From: Bacteroidota bacterium
GTDB taxonomy: Bacteria; Bacteroidota; Bacteroidia; Chitinophagales; UBA2359
NCBI GenBank assembly: GCA_020631675.1
Contig: JAHDGT010000101.1
Span: 1 to 11,703, forward strand
Direction: 5' to 3'
Length of the DNA: 11,703 nucleotides
Below are positions 7,913-11,703 of this stretch, one piece after another (position 1 is the stretch's first letter; each line of letters begins with the position of its first letter). The notes under the pieces were generated by a model. The model ran no database searches and had not been told where the DNA came from. It was given only the letters and a program-made list of their open reading frames with translations. The translations under genes were made by a program, and so were the position numbers.

Positions 7913-8316
7913 GGGGCTGACTGGAATTGACAGTAATGTACATTGATAGGTAAGCACGTCAAGCGTTGTACATCTTAGCTTGTAAAACTCAACGTACGCA
8001 ACTTTTTACATGGCAACTACAGCCCTGTACGAATGGCTGCCTAATCTAGGATGAGGCAACATTCAGTTCGGCACGGCGATTACGCCTTCCTGCCTAGCTG
8101 CGAGCTTGTTCGATCATCGCCCGCAGGACCGAGCTTCATAACCTACGATCGGAATAGTGCATTAGAGGACTATGGCTAATGTGCGAAATTTAGTAGATAA
8201 GGAAAAGTTTTGGTGGGTGGTCTGCCAGCTTCTTCCCGACAATCAATAGATCACTAAACGTGTAGAAAGCTTATGAATGCTTTATCTGGACGAGGGTTCG
8301 AATCCCTCCAGCTCCA
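7913..8316 (+). ncRNA. ssrA: Transfer-messenger RNA (tmRNA, one-piece)
   Basis: With SmpB this RNA rescues ribosomes stalled on broken messages and appends a degradation tag. The 5' end GGGGCTGACTGGAATTGACAG (from 7913) is the typical tmRNA start. The 3' end has a T-arm, GAGGG-TTCGAAT-CCCTC (8293-8309), and CAGCTCC (8309-8315), which pairs with GGGGCTG to form the acceptor stem with one G-U pair. The discriminator A is 8316. The next bases are CTA, so CCA is not encoded and must be added by nucleotidyltransferase. The length of 404 nt without CCA is normal. The tag frame lies in the middle, and helices and pseudoknots should follow between about 8040 and 8230; I did not fold them. It is a single uninterrupted gene, not the permuted two-piece form. 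Confidence 0.96.
8012..8044 (+). other. Probable tmRNA tag reading frame (GNYSPVRMAA, stop)
   Basis: Read from GGC at 8012, ten codons give GNYSPVRMAA followed by TAA at 8042-8044. The stop lies in the stem formed by TGCC (8038-8041) and GGCA (8055-8058), as is usual for the helix after the tag. Bacteroidota tags commonly start with Gly and end in an A-L/M-A-A type tail, and MAA fits a proteolysis signal. The middle (SPVR) differs from the NYALAA ending common in the phylum. The resume codon is inferred; the alternative frame from 8013 ends in a polar, non-degron sequence. Confidence 0.65.
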
Positions 8317-8321
8317 CTAGC

Positions 8322-8360
8322 AAAAGCTCCTTTCGTTAAGTAATGAAAGGAGCTTTTTTT
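8322..8360 (+). terminator. Rho-independent terminator of ssrA, probably bidirectional
   Basis: A perfect 13-bp stem (8322-8334 with 8345-8357) includes AGCTCCTTTC and its complement. It closes a 10-nt loop and ends in a run of seven T (8354-8360). It starts 5 nt after the mature tmRNA 3' end. On the minus strand the same hairpin lies 17 nt after the stop of the solute-binding-fold gene and ends in four T, so it probably terminates both convergent transcripts. Confidence 0.92.
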
Positions 8361-8377
8361 GTGAAGTAAGCGGTTCT

Positions 8378-9244
8378 CTATTTGTTAAGATCATGTGTCA
8401 ATAAGGCACTATCCACTTTATGATCTATCCGATCCAACTCCAATAAAGTACCCATCACCTGCTCTAAAATTTGGGGTGTCAAATGGTTTTTATCACTCCA
8501 ATCCGTATTAAAGTACCAAGAATCAGCATCTTCGTAGGTCAAACCATAACGCTCCATGATCAAGTGAAGCGCATCCAAACGATGCTCGAAATCATCAGCG
8601 GATTTGCGGATGATGTTCACGATTTTAGTTAAAGCTTCCGCCTCTTTAGACAATATGGTTTCCGGTACTGCCATGGCGAAACAGGGCCAAGGGGTCATCC
8701 TCCTGCCTACTAAGCGAAACTCCCCGCTTTGTACCAATGGCATGGTAATGAATTGCTCCCACAAAAACAGATCCGCAGAGCCATCTTTCAAAGCGACTCT
8801 TGCTCCTTCAATACCTCCGCAAACCTTAAATTTCAAATCTTCGGTCGACCAGCCCCGCATTTGTGCGTCCACATAGGCCATCATGTGAGAGCCAGAGCCA
8901 AAACGACTGATCGCATAGGTTTTACCTTCTAAATCATCAATTTTTTGATAGTCAGAAGCTGCCGAAACGAAAATACCCCAAGTCAAAGGAGAGTCCGTAT
9001 AAGAACTGATGATCTTACTCGGATTGCCCTTAATGATATCCGCCACAATACCTTCGGTGAGCAGCACGGCTATGTCCACCTCCTTATTGCGTAGGGCTTG
9101 ACACATCGCTCCGGTACCACCCGGAAAATCCACCCATTCCAAATCTATGCCTGCTGCTTTGAACAAACCTTCTTCTATAGCCAAGTGCCAAGGTAAATTG
9201 AAGTGCTCGGGCACACCACCTACAACGACTTTTTTCATTTCCAA
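8378..9244 (-). CDS. Solute-binding-fold protein without signal peptide (Ca3427/NMT1-like)
   Basis: A 288-aa protein with the type 2 periplasmic-binding-protein fold of the nitrate/sulfonate/taurine and THI5-like group. Opening GGVPEHFNLPWHLAIEEGLFKAAGIDLEW (9-37) has the usual family start, with a small molecule expected between two lobes. GGTGAMCQALRNKEVDIAVLLTEG (42-65), ISRFGSGSHMMAYVDAQMRGW (112-132) and GSADLFLWEQFITMPLV (155-171) are the matching lobe elements. The best fit I recall is the Ca3427-like subgroup, named after a Candida protein and present in bacteria. There is no signal peptide or lipobox and no ABC permease or ATPase nearby, so a classical transport role is doubtful; a cytoplasmic ligand-binding or enzymatic role is possible. 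The start may be M3 (9238), giving MKKVVVGG. Ligand unknown. Confidence 0.85.
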   Translation of the reverse strand: MEMKKVVVGGVPEHFNLPWHLAIEEGLFKAAGIDLEWVDFPGGTGAMCQALRNKEVDIAVLLTEGIVADIIKGNPSKIISSYTDSPLTWGIFVSAASDYQKIDDLEGKTYAISRFGSGSHMMAYVDAQMRGWSTEDLKFKVCGGIEGARVALKDGSADLFLWEQFITMPLVQSGEFRLVGRRMTPWPCFAMAVPETILSKEAEALTKIVNIIRKSADDFEHRLDALHLIMERYGLTYEDADSWYFNTDWSDKNHLTPQILEQVMGTLLELDRIDHKVDSALLTHDLNK

Positions 9245-9260
9245 ACCAAATTGAATACAA

Positions 9261-9292
9261 GAATGGCGAGAAGTCTTGACTCCTCGCCATTC
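9261..9292 (-). promoter_or_regulatory. 10-bp stem-loop in the leader of the solute-binding-fold gene
   Basis: GAATGGCGAG (9261-9270) and CTCGCCATTC (9283-9292) are perfect complements around a 12-nt loop. The hairpin lies 44 nt beyond the stop of the upstream lipoprotein gene and ends 16 nt before the ATG at 9244. On the minus strand it is followed by TTGTATTCAATTT, which is T-rich but not a clean T run. It could be a weak terminator of the lipoprotein transcript or a leader structure of the next gene. The hairpin is certain; its job is not. Confidence 0.6.
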
Positions 9293-9309
9293 GGACTAAA
9301 ATTTTACTA

Positions 9310-9317
9310 CAAAGTTA
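9310..9317 (-). promoter_or_regulatory. Candidate -7 promoter element
   Basis: On the minus strand this is TAACTTTG, an exact TAnnTTTG match, in the gap between the lipoprotein and the solute-binding-fold gene. No TTTG is seen at the normal distance upstream. If real, transcription would begin near 9305 and the stem-loop at 9261-9292 would be the first structure in a leader of about 60 nt. Confidence 0.35.
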
Positions 9318-9336
9318 AGCTTAAAAAGTTCAGTAT

Positions 9337-10218
9337 CTACTGACCAATTGGCTCAGACTTATACAGCTCAAAAGTCCGTTCAACACCATTAAAAGGCGTT
9401 TCGATCAACTGTCCTTTTTGGTCGATTAATTCTAACTTGATCTTGTTTTTACCTTCTGGTAAACCTTCAATGAAATAAGGCTGCCATGAAGTGATGTTAA
9501 ACTGCGTTTTATCATTAATGGTCGCCCGCACTTTATAGCCGTTCGGAGAAATAGTAACCGATGTCAGATAAAAATCCAACATCACTTTTTTGATGTTTTC
9601 CTCCCCGATATAAGTGCCTTTCGGTCGACTGTAGAAAATATTTGGAGCAGTTAGATCAAGTGTAGGGGCTACTTCGGGATTCCCAACCGTGAATTGAAAC
9701 AACTCATAAGCATCATCATGCTTCAAGCTCTCATGATAAGAGCGCGATAAAAAGGCTAAACCCACATAGTGATTGTCCGCCAGTTCTTTTTTGAAATCAG
9801 CGGTATAATGCGCACTGTACGGCTGGTTGTTCAAGATCAGGTGAATGTGCTGCCCCTTGGCACTATTGGCACACATTTTTTGATCCGCGTCCGGTGTTTG
9901 GTTGCCCAGCTCATAATCCGTCACATTAAAATCAAATGCCACTTCACCAGACTTCACCTTACTTTCGTCTTTAGGTGCGGCGATGTCAAGCTTGGCATTG
10001 CTGAATTTTGGAGAATCCTTCACGGGCGTCAAACGCAAACCATCCTTCTCCATCACACCCTCTGAGTTCACAGAAGGCGAGTTGGGTTTGTTGGCTGTAG
10101 GCTTGGTGTCCTTTTTTTCAGCGGTAGTGCTCTTGATCTTTCCTTTTTCATTGCCGCTCTGACAAGCAAGGAAACAAAGAGAAAAACAGATCAAGGATAG
10201 TAAAATCGATCTTTGCAT
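9337..10218 (-). CDS. Predicted lipoprotein, function unknown
   Basis: I chose the ATG at 10218 (MQRSILLSL) rather than the upstream in-frame ATG at 10266, because it starts directly at a lipoprotein signal: R3, hydrophobic 5-18, lipobox FLAC with C19. The product is 293 aa. After the Cys comes a low-complexity Lys/Thr/Pro/Ser linker (about 20-55), then a region rich in beta-strand patterns (about 60-293). It includes GQHIHLILNNQPYSAHY, a His-containing strand pair, and LAFLSRSYHESLKHDDAYELFQF. Two later segments (NIKKVMLDFYLTSVTISPNGYKVRATIN and GLPEGKNKIKLELID) look like successive beta-sandwich strands. No catalytic motif is clear. An envelope-anchored ligand-binding or structural role is plausible. 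It precedes the solute-binding-fold gene by 92 nt on the same strand, but the two may be separate transcripts. Confidence 0.82.
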   Translation of the reverse strand: MQRSILLSLICFSLCFLACQSGNEKGKIKSTTAEKKDTKPTANKPNSPSVNSEGVMEKDGLRLTPVKDSPKFSNAKLDIAAPKDESKVKSGEVAFDFNVTDYELGNQTPDADQKMCANSAKGQHIHLILNNQPYSAHYTADFKKELADNHYVGLAFLSRSYHESLKHDDAYELFQFTVGNPEVAPTLDLTAPNIFYSRPKGTYIGEENIKKVMLDFYLTSVTISPNGYKVRATINDKTQFNITSWQPYFIEGLPEGKNKIKLELIDQKGQLIETPFNGVERTFELYKSEPIGQ

Positions 10219-10265
10219 AAAGTTATGTTTTGAGGTTGTTATTATTATATTTTCAGCAGGGCACA

Positions 10266-10383
10266 TACCCGCAATAAAAAGCTGGCTTTTGCGCCCTATT
10301 TAAAGTCGGTTTCGAGCAGATAATCTCATGTCTCGAGTCTCAAGTCTCGGTACTAAGAAAGCGCCAGCTTTTAACTGCGGGTA
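10266..10383. repeat. Imperfect 21-bp inverted repeat enclosing 76 bp
   Basis: TACCCGCA-x-T-x-AAAAGCTGGC at 10266-10286 is matched by its reverse complement at 10363-10383, 19 of 21 positions identical. The enclosed 76 bp contain the heptamer repeat at 10324-10350. The right arm runs directly into the structured element that begins near 10384. No reading frame of note lies inside. It may be a stem-forming element or the ends of a small insertion; no target duplication is evident. Confidence 0.8.
10324..10351. repeat. Four 7-bp tandem units (TCTCnnG type)
   Basis: The units TCTCATG, TCTCGAG, TCTCAAG and TCTCGGT follow each other without gaps. TCTC is constant at the start of each and the following bases vary. 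A block this short could expand or contract by slippage. It is centred in the loop of the surrounding inverted repeat. Confidence 0.8.
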
Positions 10384-10522
10384 CCGGGCTATCCGTTGCA
10401 ATTCCCCGGCTGTTCGCTGCTTCGCTGGCAGGCTGGTAAAGAGCTTCGCGAGGTCGCTTTCACCAGCCGCCGCTCAGGGCGCTCCTTAGCCGGCTCATTT
10501 CCACTGCTATCCCTTGTGCGGG
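10384..10522 (+). repeat. Structured dispersed element bounded by GCTATCC-TTG repeats
   Basis: GCTATCCGTTGCA (10388-10400) and GCTATCCCTTGTG (10506-10518) form similar direct ends, 10 of 13 identical. Between them GGCTGGT (10431-10437) pairs with ACCAGCC (10462-10468), and AAAG pairs with CTTT inside after one mismatch, to make a stable GC-rich hairpin. The right end (10471-10519) matches positions 1-60 and the inverted segment 2438-2462. The block is clearly more GC-rich than its AT-rich surroundings. It has no coding capacity. I recall comparable intergenic elements in other Bacteroidota genomes but cannot assign a name; a non-autonomous mobile or REP-like element is the likeliest reading. 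Confidence 0.7.
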
Positions 10523-10555
10523 AAACTATTCGGTAAAGGCAATATCACCTTATAA

Positions 10556-10721
10556 TGAGGTAGTTTAAAGTTTTTCATCTGAGCCGCGTCTAAGTGCTTG
10601 ATTTTGAAGCTGAAGCTCTTTTTGAGTTTCGTACTTGAAAAGTACGGAGCGAAAAAAAGCTGAAATATTCAGGATCAATGACTTAGAGGCAAGGTCGAGA
10701 AAATAACTTTAAACTACCTCA
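10556..10721. repeat. 166-bp near-symmetrical palindrome (MITE-like)
   Basis: The ends TGAGGTAGTTTAAAGTT (10556-10572) and its exact reverse complement (10705-10721) are 17-bp perfect. Inside, the arms keep matching in blocks: TCTAAGT, TTGAT and TGAA on the left recur inverted on the right (ACTTAGA, ATCAA, TTCA). The centre is a perfect 7-bp stem, CGTACTT (10630-10636) with AAGTACG (10640-10646), around a GAA loop. The centre of the outer ends and of the inner stem coincide near 10638, so the whole element can fold as one long hairpin. It has no reading frame of note. Clear target-site duplications are not visible. It lies 89 nt before corA and could also act as an RNA hairpin or transcription boundary. 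Confidence 0.85.
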
Positions 10722-10810
10722 ATAGCTCACTAAGTAATTTGTTCTACGCAAGAAGCCCTATTTTAGCAGCGGTTAAACTAATAAACTCTTACCAGCCTTA
10801 AAGTTAGCGG

Positions 10811-11703
10811 ATGATCAGATACTATCGTAAAAAAGTAAACGAAGAACTTATACAATTACCAGCGCTGCAAGCAGGCTGCTGGATAAACATCTATCCTCCC
10901 TTCAATAGAGAAGACCTGACCAATCTGAGCGACCAGCTGGATATTCCGCTTGATTTCTTTATTGATGCATTAGATATTGATGAACGATCCCGTTATGAAA
11001 CAGAAGATGAGGTGCATTACATCGTCTTTAACATACCCTATGCGAACAAATCAACAGAAAAGCACGAGCCATTATATATTACCATTCCAATAGGTATAGT
11101 GGAGGTGGATGATTACATCATTACCATTTCCGCCTACGAAAACCCGATCATTGACTATTTTTTAAAAGGCAAGCCTAGAGGCTTCGAAACTAAAAAACAC
11201 AATCATTTCGTCCTTTTACTGTTGGAGCGTACTGCTGATACTTTTCTATTGAACTTAAAAACCATGGACCGTGAAAGAGATGCCTACGAACGTGAACTCT
11301 ATAACAGCACCCGAAACCAAGAGCTGAGCAAACTGATGACGATCCATAAGTCGCTGATCTATTTCGTGACCACCCTTAGAGACAATGAAATGTTGGTGAT
11401 GCGCATGCAGCGTACAGATTTCTTGAACATTAGAAAAGACGAAGAACTAACGGATCTATTCGAAGACATCATCATTGATATGCGGCAGGCACAAGAGATG
11501 GCGCAAATATATACCTCGATCCTTAATGGTATTATGGATGCTTTCGCCAGCATCATCAATAACAACATGAACAACATCATGAAGCGTTTGACTTCCGTAA
11601 CGATCATTCTCATGGTGCCTACGCTTGTCGCAAGTTTTTATGGTATGAATGTGCCCTTATGGGGACAAAACTCTCCTTATAGCTTCGGTTTCATATTAGT
11701 TGC
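10811..11703 (+). CDS. corA: CorA-family magnesium/divalent cation channel, C-terminus cut by window
   Basis: This homopentameric inner-membrane channel for Mg2+ (and often Co2+ or Ni2+) is visible for 297 codons, with no stop before the window end. Residues 1-250 form the cytoplasmic funnel, mixed alpha/beta first, then long helices rich in charged residues (about 150-255, ending NNNMNNIMKR). The first membrane helix is about 260-276. It ends in the selectivity signature YGMN (277-280), which defines the family, followed by a short loop VPLWGQNSPYS. The second membrane helix has just begun at the edge; about 15-25 residues should be missing. The ATG at 10811 gives a normal N terminus (MIRYYRKK). 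No clear promoter is visible in the 89 nt between it and the upstream palindrome. Regulation by a magnesium riboswitch is not evident. Confidence 0.94.
   Translation, partial: MIRYYRKKVNEELIQLPALQAGCWINIYPPFNREDLTNLSDQLDIPLDFFIDALDIDERSRYETEDEVHYIVFNIPYANKSTEKHEPLYITIPIGIVEVDDYIITISAYENPIIDYFLKGKPRGFETKKHNHFVLLLLERTADTFLLNLKTMDRERDAYERELYNSTRNQELSKLMTIHKSLIYFVTTLRDNEMLVMRMQRTDFLNIRKDEELTDLFEDIIIDMRQAQEMAQIYTSILNGIMDAFASIINNNMNNIMKRLTSVTIILMVPTLVASFYGMNVPLWGQNSPYSFGFILV

Noticed and set aside
8013..8054. Alternative tmRNA tag frame starting GCA (ATTALYEWLPNLG)
   Set aside because: It lacks a small hydrophobic A-A tail and its stop (8052-8054) falls past the usual position at the base of the following helix; the frame ending MAA-TAA fits better.
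9084..9290. Minus-strand 68-aa frame overlapping the start of the solute-binding-fold gene
   Set aside because: It lies in another frame over conserved coding sequence and begins within the leader hairpin; its protein is Arg/Ser-rich with no family likeness.
10219..10266. N-terminal extension MCPAENIIITTSKHNF of the lipoprotein
   Set aside because: It would place 16 polar residues before a complete lipoprotein signal peptide and starts inside the left arm of the inverted repeat; the ATG at 10218 is the better start.
10324..10468. Possible CRISPR array in the repeat-rich interval
   Set aside because: Units are 7 bp and contiguous, and the other repeats are inverted and unequal; there are no regular spacers and no cas genes.
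11359..11613. Minus-strand Met/Ser-rich frame within corA
   Set aside because: It is antisense to the corA helical region; the Met and Ile repeats are artefacts of reading the opposite strand.

Overview
The window looks like a chromosomal segment of a member of the Bacteroidota. Three things point there: two promoters of the TTTG / ~19 bp / TAnnTTTG type, start codons with A-rich rather than strong Shine-Dalgarno leaders, and a tmRNA gene whose CCA tail is not encoded and whose likely tag begins with Gly. Gene content (PbpC, DapF, Ca3427-like solute-binding-fold protein, CorA) fits a Saprospiria- or Chitinophaga-like lineage, but I cannot fix the genus from sequence alone.

Positions 1-6064 are mostly a cell-envelope block. 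Four minus-strand genes are transcribed in the order pbpC (bifunctional peptidoglycan synthase) -> a 92-aa one-TM protein -> dapF (diaminopimelate epimerase) -> xseA (exonuclease VII large subunit). The 92-aa gene and dapF overlap by one base. Head-to-head with pbpC, and overlapping its longest reading frame by 21 bp, is a plus-strand lipoprotein of the zinc N-acetylmuramoyl-L-alanine amidase family with a textbook Bacteroidota promoter. PbpC builds peptidoglycan, DapF supplies its meso-DAP and the amidase cleaves it.

Positions 6065-7701 hold bioD (biotin synthesis) and an M42 aminopeptidase on the minus strand. They overlap by 4 bp and bioD uses a TTG start. The stop codons of the amidase and bioD abut with no spacer.

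Positions 7836-8360 are the ssrA (tmRNA) locus, with promoter, RNA, a likely tag reading frame and a strong hairpin terminator. After it come two minus-strand genes: a cytoplasmic solute-binding-fold protein, preceded by a leader stem-loop, and an unrecognised lipoprotein.

Positions 10219-10810 form a gene-free stretch packed with repeats: a 19/21 inverted repeat enclosing four 7-bp tandem units, a 130-bp structured element whose end motif recurs at positions 34-58 and 2438-2462, and a 166-bp nearly symmetrical palindrome. A corA-family Mg2+/divalent cation channel begins at 10811 and runs off the window.

I see no defence system, phage, transposase or CRISPR array. The least explained DNA is the repeat cluster at 10266-10721.
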